This document shows, one piece after another, positions 36,884-47,133 of a stretch of DNA of 64,000 nt; positions within the stretch are counted from its first letter, which is position 1; each line of letters begins with the position of its first letter. The DNA comes from Dasyornis broadbenti (lineage: Eukaryota > Chordata > Aves > Passeriformes > Dasyornithidae): assembly GCA_013397935.1 (NCBI GenBank), contig VZRN01005827.1:1366673-1430672 (forward strand), read 5' to 3'. The notes below the pieces were generated by a model. That model was not told the origin of the DNA and ran no database searches. It was given only the letters and a program-made list of their open reading frames with translations. The translations under genes were made by a program, and so were the position numbers.

Positions 36884-37006
36884 GCCCATCCCTGAGCTCT
36901 GTGGTTTCTTTGGGACTCCCAGGTCGTGTCTGAAGGAACCTAGAGAAGCCACAGCCTGGCACGTGAGCTGTGGAAACCAAAAATGTTTAAAACAACATGT
37001 GTTCCT
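36884..37006 (-). repeat. Local repeat C, right inverted arm
   Basis: It is the reverse complement of 34572-34707, with a perfect core at 36916-36969. Confidence 0.9.
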
Positions 37007-37053
37007 CTCTTGGTGGTGAAAGGACCGAGAGGGAGATGTCTTTACAAACAAAC

Positions 37054-37475
37054 TGTGGGGGCTGCTGGTGGATGAGGCCAGATACTGAGAGGGGACAGGA
37101 GCAGTGGGAGGAGCCATAAATTCCATGGGAATTCCATTAATTGACACAGACTGTGACTCACCCAAGGCCCTGCTAAATCCTTGGACTTAGAGAAGAAAAG
37201 CAGAAACACAAAGAAAAGTGGGGAATGCACATTAGAAGGGGTCTGTATTGGGGATTCAGGAAGTCTGTACCTCTGGAGCACCTCAGCCAGTGGGGAAAGA
37301 GGGAGGGAAATGCAGCTGGGAAACTGGGATAAAAAGAGGCTGTGTCCTCTATCAGTTTGAGAGACCCCATGGGAAACTGTCCCATGACCTCTCCCTTTAT
37401 TCAAATAAAGTTCCAGGACTCCTCTGTCTCCAGAGGACATAAACCTCTGGTGTTTGTGGATTAATGTTCCTGACA
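37054..37475 (+). mobile_element. Possible degenerate LTR of an endogenous retrovirus
   Basis: A TATA-like GATAAAAAGAG at about 37328-37338 is followed 65-75 bp later by AATAAA at 37404-37409, then about 65 bp ending in CCTGACA. This is the spacing of a retroviral U3-R-U5. The left end is placed at TGTGGGGG. No target-site duplication was found, so the boundaries are tentative. It could instead be an unrelated coincidence of promoter-like and polyadenylation-like motifs. No viral gene is visible nearby. Confidence 0.35.
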
Positions 37476-38195
37476 GTGGTGCTGCTGAGCTGAACCTGCT
37501 CAGGGTTCCCCAGCACCTGCGGTGATGCTGCACCTCTGGGACCTTTGAGGGACAGGAGAGGAGCGCAGGGTGAGGGCTGGGGGTGAACAGGTTGCAGAGC
37601 ACCATCATTTCATGCAGGATGACGGAAAATAAATGTTGGCTTGGGAGGGAAGAAATGCCAGTGCTGGAGGAGCTCCACAGGAAATAATCCCCCAGATTGC
37701 ATTGATTTGTTCTTTTTGATGGTTGTGTTTTGTGAGCAAAAGGAGCAATGGATTGTGTCCAGGACTCCTGGAGGGCTGAGACAACGGACACAGGCTACAA
37801 ACACATCTCCAGGGATGGAGCAGCAGCTCCTCCCCTTTGTACAAAACCCCTCTGGAGTGAAGTTTACACCCAATCCTCCTCTCAGTCCCCGCTGAGGGTG
37901 CTCTGAGCTTTCCTTTCTGCCCATGTTGCTTTGAAGGGGGTTGATCTCATCTCCCAACCTCTCAGCCGTGGAATTAAAAACTTCTCACTGACAGCTGAGA
38001 GGACTGGACTCACACGACCTGAGCAGCTCGGCTTTGGGTAAAACTTCAAGAGATTCCAGCAAAACTCCCCGTGAGCTCAGTGGCATTGATTTCTCTCCAG
38101 ACACAACGAGCCTTAGCAGCTCTGTCAGCTGCACATCTTTGATCTCTGTTTTACTTGGAGATTCCTTCTCTCTATAAAAACCTCTCATTTTTGGT
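37476..38195. other. Sequence between possible LTR and repeat D
   Basis: No gene is seen. A TATAAAAAC string lies at 38172-38180 just before repeat D copy 2. Confidence 0.45.
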
Positions 38196-38310
38196 TCCCC
38201 ATGAGTTGATTCCTCTCACTTTTAGGTTTCCCTAGGACAAGAAAGCTGGTTCCTGGCTTGGGCATTCTCCTGGCCCTTGAGGAGAGTTCTGTTATTGGTC
38301 CCTGATCCCA
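38196..38310 (+). repeat. Local repeat D, copy 2
   Basis: TCCCCATGAGTTGATTCCTC, GCTGGTTCCTGGCTTGGGCA and TGGCCCTTGAGGAGAGTTCT match copy 1 in the same orientation, about 2.37 kb downstream. Confidence 0.85.
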
Positions 38311-39776
38311 TTCCCCTCAGGGACTGGATGTTCTCACACCTTCCCCTCTGGGTGCTGTTGGTCAGGGATGTCCCCAGGGTGATGTGACCCCAACAGCTCG
38401 GCCACAGGAGGCTCTGGAGGCCCTTCAGGCCATGGTGAGGGGAGGAGAGGCAAAGGAGGATTTGTACCACGAGTGCAGTGAAAATCCCCTGAGCCTGGGT
38501 GTGCACCACAGGCAAAGTTTGAACCTGCAGGTGGAGGAAAACCTCGTGTATGCTCCAGGACGGCCCGGGCTTGCTTTGAACTGCCTGGCCAGGGCTGATG
38601 AATGGATCCCTTTGGATCTGGGCCCTTCACGGGGCTGGCAGGGCCTGCTCTGATGTCACAGACCATGGGTCACCCATGTTTTACTGCCTGTGTCCACCCT
38701 GCCCCTGCTGGGAGCCTCCTGTGCAGCACCAAGGAAAGGGCAAGGCCATCAATCTCCCACAGCCCAATCCCTGCTCCCGAGCTGGAACCAGCTCCGTCGG
38801 GAGTGTCCCTCACCAATCCTACAGCAGAAAGAGATTTCCTGTGACAAGTCTAATTCATTAATTGTGGTTGATGGTGTCACATGCAATTGGAACGGCGAGG
38901 GGCGAAGGGGACGGGAACAGGGAGCACTGGGAGGATTTCTCAACTTCCCTGCACTTCGTGTCCTTCAGCACAGGCAGTCCTGACATCCCATTAGCAGCGA
39001 AATGCACCCGGGCTCATCCAGCAGAGCCCTCGCAACCCTCTGGAGTCAGGGCTGCACTTTTGATGGAGTCTGCCCATGTTGATTTCCCGGGGAAACAAAA
39101 ACAAGACATTGAAAGCAAACAGCTTTCAAAAATTGAGTGGTGTAACGGTAAACTTGTAATTTGGGAATGGTTGTTGCATTCACCACTGCAAAGATCAATC
39201 TGTAGCCTTTGTGAGATGGTGATTTTGCCCAGTCTTGAGAACTTATTTTAATCACTTGACGCTAATCTCATTTCCAAGCCTGAAAATGGTCCCAAACATT
39301 GAAATTATATGTTAATATAGTGAGATTGACAAAAGGAAGCTGCTTGTATCGACTTGGAATTAATGAAGCAATTCAGCGATGAACAATATCGCTGGCAGGA
39401 GGTGTTAAGGAGAATTGTTGCAGTTGTTAAATTTTGGCACTGAGAGGTCTCATTGCTCTGAGGAGATGCTCGGATCACAGCGAAATGAAAATTACCTGGG
39501 AACTTCAGAGGGTTTTAGTTATTCCGAGTCATTTCACAGCAGAAAACGGGAAGGCTGGTGGGGAGATCCTGGTTATCCACAAGTGCTTTACTGCAAGAGT
39601 CCTGTCTGCAGTTCTGTGCCAGGGTGGGAATAACACATTCCCCATCCAGGCTGGGCTGTGCCCACTCCAGGCTGTGAGGGTGAGCTCAGTCCTTCTCCGT
39701 GTGACAGCAAAGACAACTCTGGGGCAGAAGGGTCCTGACCATTGGGAGCTGAGCATTTGCAGGTCCTGAGACACAA
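38311..39776. other. Unique non-coding sequence
   Basis: No gene is seen. 39240-39420 is AT-rich with a low density of open frames and resembles a candidate conserved element. Confidence 0.5.
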
Positions 39777-40245
39777 CCACAGAATCTCCTCAGCCGGAAT
39801 GGACCCACCAGGATCATCCAGTCCAGCTCCTGGCTCTGCACAGTCCCCCCAACAACCCCAGCCTGGGCATCCCTGGTAGCTCCTGGAGCTCTGGCAGCCT
39901 CGGGGCTGTGCCCATTCCCTGGGGAGCCTGGGCAGTGCCCAGCACCCTCTGGGGGAAGAACCTTTCCCTGATCTCCCTCCCTTGACACAGCTCCAGCCAT
40001 TCCTTGGGTCCTGTCCCTCTGCCTGGAGGGGCAGAGATGGGAGCTGCCCCTCAGGAGGAGCTGCAGCCAAGTCCTTCAGCCCCTCCTCCTTTGGCTCTAT
40101 CCCCCTCCAAACCCTTCCCCACCCCCGTGTCCCTCCTTTGGATGCTCTCACAGTTTTACATCTTGCATTGAGGCACCCAAAATTGCCTCAGGACTGGAAC
40201 TGAGGCTACCCCAGCCCAGAGCAGAGCGGGACCATCCCCTCCTCG
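39777..40245 (-). mobile_element. CR1 LINE 3' region, about 470 bp, antisense
   Basis: It belongs to the subfamily of 14036 and 22854, but longer. In reverse it shows the terminal CACAGAATCTCCTCAGCCGG, CACCAGGATCATCCAGTCCA, CTGGGGAGCCTGGGCAGTGC, GGGGAAGAACCTTTCCCTGA, and further in CTCCTTTGGATGCTCTCACA and CCAAAATTGCCTCAGGACTG, which lie in the ORF2 tail. The coding frame is broken. Confidence 0.92.
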
Positions 40246-42919
40246 CCAGGCCATGGATGCTGGGCCCGGTGCCTGGCAAGGCCCAGGTGTGTGTTCCCAG
40301 CCGGCTGTGGCTCAGGTGTGTCCCTGTTCTGCAGGGCTGGGAGAAGCTTTGCGTTGCTGTGGGTTCCCCTTTCGTGGGCCCCCGTCAACCCCTGCTGGGT
40401 TGGGGGCTCCTCGCAGCAGCCCTGGGCTTCCTGCAAAGCGCTGGTGCTTTGTGGCGCTGCCGGCAGCACCGAGGTGTTCCGCCTTCCCCAGAGCTCAATT
40501 TGTGCTGCTTGGTGGTGTCAGCAGAGCGAGGGCTCGCAGGAGCCTGAACCACGCTTTGATTCCTTGACCGGTGATCCAGCCTAGCCAGGAGACACAGAGC
40601 GGAAAGCTTCACGTCAGGAGAAAAGGAAAACTTGTTAAGAAATAGAGTTTCTGTTCTTTGGAATAAAATTCTCCAGTAAGACTACAGAAAGATGCCAAGA
40701 TGTGTTGCTGCTGTTAACATCTTGAGGCTTTGAACTCGTACATGCAATACTTGAGAGACCAATTTGAAGCAACTGAATTCAAGGCACAGCAAAAATGCTT
40801 TAGAAGCTGCTCACTGACAGTGATAAACATGTGAAGCGGGGAGGGAGGTGCCCAATGGATTTTGAAGTAGCTGCTGGTGAATCTGTTCCTCCAAGGGAGC
40901 CGGAGTTGAAAGTTGGAGCATGTTTACCAATTATTGACTCGCTGATTGATGGCTTAGGAAGATGAACGAGACATGAAAAGATCAAGTTTCCCTCCAGATG
41001 AGGGAGATTCTGCCAGGGCGGGGCAGGACCAGCACAGGGAGCCGTGGTTCTCCCTCTCCTCAGCGCTGTGGCTGGAAATCACATCTGGTTTGGGAATGTG
41101 CCTGTTCCTCAGCGTCCGGGGAGCACCGGGATTGATGTCCATGGACAAGGTTTTGCTCCTCAGTCTTCACCTTCCAATGGATTTTGCATTCCCTGGTGTT
41201 AATCCGTGCTCCGAGGCTTTCCTGGGCTGCAGCAAAGTGCCTGTGCTGCTTCCACTGTGGTTTTAGGGATAGAGGAGATTGTCAAAGTTCTCCTTTATTT
41301 AATTTTTTTTCCCTCCGCTTTCCCTTGCAGGAGGAGGGGCCAGGGCTGCCTCAGTATCCCACTGGCAGTTTTTCCTGGAGCTCTCTTAGTGGCAAACCTT
41401 TGTTGAGGTAAAACACAGAGCACTTTGAAATTGCAGCCTTTTCTGGTTTGGTGCCTGGCTGAGGGTCCCAGAGGGCTGGGGGTCTGCTCTGCTTGGATAA
41501 TAAATACAGGTGGTTTATATTCACCGGAGTGAAGTTCTCCTGTTGATGTGTCGGGAGCACACTGCAAACAAAATGTTTATTTTTAAACCTCAAAATGACT
41601 CAAAAATGTAGATAACTTTTTCTTCTCACAATAAAGAATTCTGGGGGTTGAAAATACTTTCATTTCATGAGCTGAAAGTGTTCTCTGAATGCAGCTCAGA
41701 ATTACAAAATTACTTCAAGCCCCCTCTCTGCCTTTTTTCATTTGTCTCCCCCCCTCTAAAACCTCAGTTCTGTGAAAATGTCAGTTTGGGTCAGCGCTGC
41801 TTTGAATTTTGGGCTGGAGAAAATTCCAGATCTCCCTGTGAGTGTCTGTCAGGATCTTGGTATCCCCCTTTATCTCCGTGCCCTGCCTGGGGCTCTTAAA
41901 AGTCTCCTCATTCCCGTGGTTCAAGGCACCACATCCACATTTTAATGATGGAAGAGACTTTGTCTGAGGTGCTGGAGCGAATCCAAGGCTCAGGTGGGAC
42001 CTCAGTCCAGAGCAGCCGTGCCCACGGCTTGGCTTTTAACCACGACCCCATCCCTCTGCCCTGAGAATCGAACTGGTTAGGGATCAGAGCTGTGATGTGG
42101 GGTTAAGGTGGGGTGTAAGAGGTGATTTTTGGTGTAGGGTTTGAGATGGAATTGAAACCTTCAGCTGGGACTTACTCCCGGGTGCCACAGGGTCTGTGGC
42201 CAGGGGCAGCATCTCTGCCGCTGGAGAAATGGATATTCTGTGCTTTGGTGTCACAGAACTCCTCAGGAGGAGCTCTGGGTGTTCCCAGGATGAAATGTCC
42301 ATGAGATGCAGCTCCCCACCTCGGCAGAGACTCTCCAAGGGGCAGCTGCAGGTGTGGGACAGACGTGGATTGTGCTGTGGGATTCCAGTGGTCCTGGCTG
42401 TCCATTCCCAGGGGCCCACAGAGCCCTGGGAAGAGCACGTTGGGAATTAATTCAGGCTCCCTCAGCACATCTGAGCCTGCAAAGAGAGGGGAAACCTCCT
42501 CCTAAAGCCAATGCCAAACTTGGGTGCATCCAATAGCCTGAGCTTGCTGGGATCAGGCACAGCAGCGCAGAAATTGCTCACCCCACATGCCAGGGAATTC
42601 TGGTGCCTCCTGGATGGATCTGCTCCGACAGATTTCTGCCAAATCTCTGGCAAAGGGCCTCGCTGGATGCCTGGAGTTTGATCCTGGCCCATTCAGTCCC
42701 TCAGATTGGTTCAGTGTTCTCTTAATTGAGACCCTCCCCGCTGGCAGGGCTGTCCAGCCCGTCATGGATTGCATGGGATGCAGGAGTGCCCTGGCAGAGT
42801 TGCCAAGGGCTGGCATCCCCAGGGAGCCATGGCCTGGCCTGTGCTCAAACCCCACTGGCATTTCTGGTGGCACTTGATAGACTTGGCACGGCTCTGCGAG
42901 TGCAGAAGGATGGGATTGA
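40246..42919. other. Unique non-coding sequence
   Basis: No gene, RNA gene or repeat family was recognised. 40620-40980 and 41560-41660 are AT-rich. Confidence 0.5.
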
Positions 42920-43127
42920 TGAGGTTTAGATTGGATGTGATGGAAAATTTCCTCACTGAAGGGGTGGTCAAGCTTTGGAACAGGCGGTGGAGTCACCATC
43001 CCTGGAAGTGTTCCAAAAATGTGTGGGTGTGGCCTGGGGGACAGGATTTAGTGGTGGCACTGGCAGGGCTGGGGCGATGGCTGGGTTTGGTGATCTCAGA
43101 GGGCTTTTCCAGCCTTTCTGTTGGATC
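42920..43127 (+). mobile_element. CR1 LINE 3' region, sense, diverged
   Basis: GATGAGGTTTAGATTGGATG, TTCCTCACTGAAGGGGTGGT, TGGAGTCACCATCCCTGGAA and TGATCTCAGAGGGCTTTTCC match the CR1 3' region. The terminal octamers are eroded. Confidence 0.85.
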
Positions 43128-43291
43128 TGGTGAATTCCTGGGGCTGGGTGCTCACAGACCCTCTGGCGATGGTCCTGCTGCTCCTCACCAGGGCTGTCTC
43201 CGGGCTGGGGAGCTGCTATGGGGCCATTTTTGAGGACGAATATTGTACCTCACATCCACCAGCACACGTGAAACGGCCTTAAGTTTGTCTT

Positions 43292-43380
43292 CATAGAACC
43301 ACAGGATGGTTTGGCTTAGAAGAAACCATAAAAACCATCCCGTTCCACCTCCCCGCCGTGGACACTTCCCACCAGAGGAA
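43292..43380 (-). mobile_element. CR1 LINE 3' end, antisense, short
   Basis: CATAGAACCACAGGATGGTT and CCGTGGACACTTCCCACCAG correspond to the reverse-complemented terminus. Only about 90 bp remains. Confidence 0.75.
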
Positions 43381-43709
43381 GTTTTTCTGTTTGGGGTTTT
43401 TTTGTGCTAAAAAATCAGTGCTGTTAGGGAAAAGCACGAAGAGTCTTGGCAGAGTGCAGGGGCTGCCAGCGAGGATTAGAAATGGATTTGGGTGAGCAGT
43501 GAGAGTCCAAGGTAAGGACAGACAGGGGAAAAAGATGTTTCTGTTTGCAGGGCCTGCTTGAAGCTAATGCAACAGGGAGGGGGGAACACATTGTTTTTCT
43601 GCTCTGCAGGAGCTGGAATGTTTAATAACAGCGAGGCACTGAAATCCTCCTGCCAAAGCCCCGAGGGTTGGTGTTCTCAGGCACCTCTGTGTGTGTCGGG
43701 AGTGCAGAC

Positions 43710-43842
43710 CATGGAATCCCAGGCTGCTTTGGGTTGGAAGGGACCTTCAAGCTCCTCTCATCCCACCCCTGCCATGGACAGGGACACCTCCCACTCGCCC
43801 AGGCTGCTCCGAGCCCTGTCCTGTATGGATCATTCCCAGAGC
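43710..43842 (-). mobile_element. CR1 LINE 3' end, antisense
   Basis: CCATGGAATCCCAGGCTGCT, TTGGGTTGGAAGGGACCTTC, CCATGGACAGGGACACCTCC and AGGCTGCTCCGAGCCCTGTC define a 130-bp CR1 terminus in reverse. Confidence 0.88.
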
Positions 43843-45414
43843 AGTCTCTATGAGGTCAGCTTTTGTACTGCCCCCCAAATTCTCCATTCCTTGCTCAGAA
43901 ATCAGTCCTGGGAGATGCTCTGTCCCCCCAGCACAGGCAGCCAGTCCAGGACCCCTCGGTGCTTTTTTTCTCTCTTGCTGCAATTCTCAGCACCCCAATT
44001 CTCTGAGCCTTTTTTGCTGCCTTTATTTCCACTGCAAAGACACAAAACTGGGCCTAAAGGTAAGAGGCAGGGGATGGGAGGCGAAGCTTTTCAGAATCCT
44101 GGGGACAGAACAGAGCAGTTTATCCTGCCTGGCTTAATAGCTCAGGATTTTGCTGCCTCCTTGACAAAGAAAGTCCAACTTGTCCCTGGTTTCCCTCAGC
44201 TGATTCTGGGGTTTGGTGGAAAAAGCCAATCTTCTCGTTGGTAGAAAAAGCCCATATTTTCTTTAGTGAAAACCCAGCTTTCCAGTCAAAGCCAGGTTTT
44301 CAGCAGAAAATGGTTGGAAATCGATCCTCCCTATGGAAAACCTGCCTCTGCAGCTCCCTGTCACCTCGGCTCGAGCTGCTGCCCTTCCGTGCTCCCTCAG
44401 CAGCTCCAGCAGGATCTGTGTGCTCCAGGCAGGCACAGCCATGTCCAGCACGATCCATGTCTTCGGGACAAAATAACGATAAATGATAAAATAAATTATA
44501 AATGCTCCCTGTGCAGCTGGAATAACCTGGGTGCTGCTCAGAGGGGAGTGGGTTTGGGCTGGCTGGGGTGGGGAGCTCTCACTATTTGTCAGACAAGAAC
44601 CCAACCTTCTCTGCTCTCTGCTTCATTAGGCTGTCCACGAGCTGGGATTAAAGACTTTGCATTATTGGCTGAAGAAAAATAAAGATGGTTTAACATGATT
44701 TCAGCAAAGAACCTTCGGCAGCATCTGTTATCCTGCCCCGGATGCTGTGTCTGTGTTGAACTCCTGGCCCTGAGGCAGTGAGGGAGTGCTTGGAGATGTC
44801 TCCTGGACATTTCTTCTGAGTGCTCGAGATGATGGCCCTGAACCTGGCTGCTGGGGATGCCTTCTCTGTGTCTGGCTTAATCGCTTTGATAGCCTGTCCA
44901 TCATTTCTTTTTATTTATTTGCATTTAGGAGAGGGGAATTTGTTACTGGGGCTCTGTTGGAGAGCTGTGGGCAGCAGCAGAAATCAGCACCGGGCTTGGA
45001 CCTCGCAGGTTTAGGGCAGCCTCAAACAGACCAGGGGGTGTTTGGTTCACAGAGGGGCAGAAAGAGAAGCAGTGAGGGCAGGAGGCTTTCAAGTGTTAAT
45101 TTGGTGTTAGTGGGGATTGAGAAAAACAGGAAATTTCATCTGCTTTTGATGGTGTTTCTGGAGAAAAATTCTGCAGATTCTGCAGAGACAAAACTGGAGT
45201 GATCATCCCCTGAGAGCTGAGGCTTGGAAAACTCTCCTCACCTGAGGTTTAGATGTAGTTGTGTCTTGTGGAGTGAAACCGAGCGTCCGGCTGCAGGCAG
45301 GGAACCCTCAGGTGATAACTGATGGTCCTGCGGTGGGAGGGGCCTGGGATGGGCACCAGGGGGGATTTGTGCTGCTGTTTCCAAAAGCCTGGTGTTCATA
45401 TAAAGACTGGAGTA
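43843..45414. other. Unique non-coding sequence
   Basis: No gene or repeat was recognised. Open frames are short and overlapping. Confidence 0.5.
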
Positions 45415-45628
45415 GGCTGAGGTTGGATACTGGGAAGAAATTCCTCCCTGTGAGGGTGGGGAGGCCCAGCCACAGCTGGGGCTGCCCCTGGATCCCTGGC
45501 AGTGTCCAAGGCCAGGCTGGACAGGGCTTGGAGCAGCCTGGGACAGTGGGAGGTGTCCCTGCCATGGCAGGCGTGGAATGGGATGAGATTTAAGGTCTGT
45601 TCCAACCTAAACCATTCCAGGATTCTTT
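45415..45628 (+). mobile_element. CR1 LINE 3' end, sense
   Basis: GCTGAGGTTGGATACTGGGA, GAGGGTGGGGAGGCCCAGCC, AAGGCCAGGCTGGACAGGGC and terminal TAAACCATTCCAGGATTC. A small deletion has removed the segment usually lying between GGCCC and CAGAGCAGC. Confidence 0.9.
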
Positions 45629-46700
45629 ACTGGATTTCCAGAATTGGATACTCATAAATGGTTCAGTTGGAGTGGGGTGAAGTTGTGTTTTGCTTTTCCT
45701 CAGTGAATTGCAGGCCACAGCCAGGGCAAAAGGAGAAAAGCCTCGTCTGTAGCACAGCAATAACAACTGGGAAGCAAGTGTCTGGTGATGTTCATCGTGT
45801 TACTGTGCTCCTTAAAATACATATGCCTTGAAGTCTGCCAGGCGTTTTGTTCTACAAAGCATATGGTTTAGCAGATAAAATGATTTCTGACCTGGAGACC
45901 TGAACTGACAACTTTGGAGACAAACAAAAACCAGGATGGCTCCATCTGTCAGGGCTGGTTCATGTCTGCGCTGCTTACTGACATTTCTGTGTGTGCATCA
46001 GGAAACTGCTTCAGTGCCCCTTCCCCTGCCTTCCCCACGAGCTGCTCGGTGCCCACCCCTGTGTTCCTGCCTCGGTGCTCGAGTTCCCCCCGGGCCTCTG
46101 GCCACGACCTCTGCTTGCACGGTCTTTGCCATCCCTGGGCCTTTGTTTCTTCAGCAGCTCCTGCTCAGGGAAGGGGTTCAGTGTTGCTGGGCTCAGTCTG
46201 AAGCTCTGGGCAGGATCTTCCCTCGACCTTTCCGGGCTCAGGAGCTTGTCACAAGTCAAGTTAGCTCCATCCCCATCCTGATGCCAGGGAGTCATTCACA
46301 GATGTCATTCTAATGGCAGATTCTTCTGGATGACAAAGCTTTGGGTGCTGGCCCTTGTGCTCTGCTTGCATTTCACTCTGTCACACGTTTCTGAATCCAG
46401 GATCCCCTCCAGCTCGCTTGCAGTGCTTTTGACAGGACTCTGTGGCCATGTACTTGGAGAGGGAATATCCTAAAAATTTCCTGTAAGACCCCGTGTAACA
46501 GTTCCTGCAAGAGTCACAGCCCGCGGGGAGGTGCTTGCTGGATTAAGGACGGATGTCACTGCTGACTGCAGGGGCTCAGGGATGGTTTAGGAAGACAAAA
46601 TCACCCATCAGCCTTGGTGTGGTCGCTGCAGCCAGACCTGGACTGTGGCAGGGAGTGGTGGTGTCCAGAACTGGTGACCAGAATTGGTGTCCAAATTGGT
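45629..46700. other. Unique non-coding sequence
   Basis: No gene or family is seen. 46666-46706 contains three near-copies of CCAGAACTGGTG-like strings directly at the edge of the next CR1. Confidence 0.5.
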
Positions 46701-47133
46701 GTCCTGCCATTCCAAGCCCTTGGAAACAGCCTCTCTCCATTTTTCTTTCTGGCTCCTTCAGGCCCTGCAAGGCCACAGTGAGGTCACCCCAAAGCTTCTC
46801 CTCTCCAGGCTGAACATTCCCAGCTCTCCCAGCCTTTCCTCCCAGCAGAGCTGCTCCATCCCTCTCTTCACCCTGGAGCCTCCTCTGATTTCACTCCAGC
46901 AGCTCCAGGTCCTTCCTGGGCTGGGACCCCAGGGCTGGAGGCAGCTCTGCAGGTGGGGTCTGCCCTGAGCAGGGCAGAGGGGCAGAATGCCCCCCTCCGC
47001 TGCTGCCCATGCTGGGGGCTCAGCCCAGCACAGGGAGGGTTCTGGGCCAGGGCATGTCCAGCTCTCACCCACCACCACCCAAAGTGCTTCTCTCCAGGGC
47101 TGCTCTCCATGCCTTCATCCCCAGCCTGGATGG
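46701..47133 (-). mobile_element. CR1 LINE, antisense, missing its 3' end
   Basis: The reverse complement carries the same segment as 12481-12860 with only about five differences over roughly 375 bp (my count by eye). From GGGCCTG onward, moving toward the 3' end, the two copies diverge abruptly and this copy stops about 60 bp later, before the usual CR1 terminus. Loss of the 3' end is unusual for CR1, which integrates from its 3' end. The open frame of 106 codons inside it is CR1-derived and shared with the other copy, not an independent gene. Confidence 0.9.

Noticed and set aside
37042..37791. 249-codon open frame on the minus strand
   Set aside because: It crosses the possible LTR and unique sequence, shows no viral or cellular domain, and reads against the likely LTR orientation.
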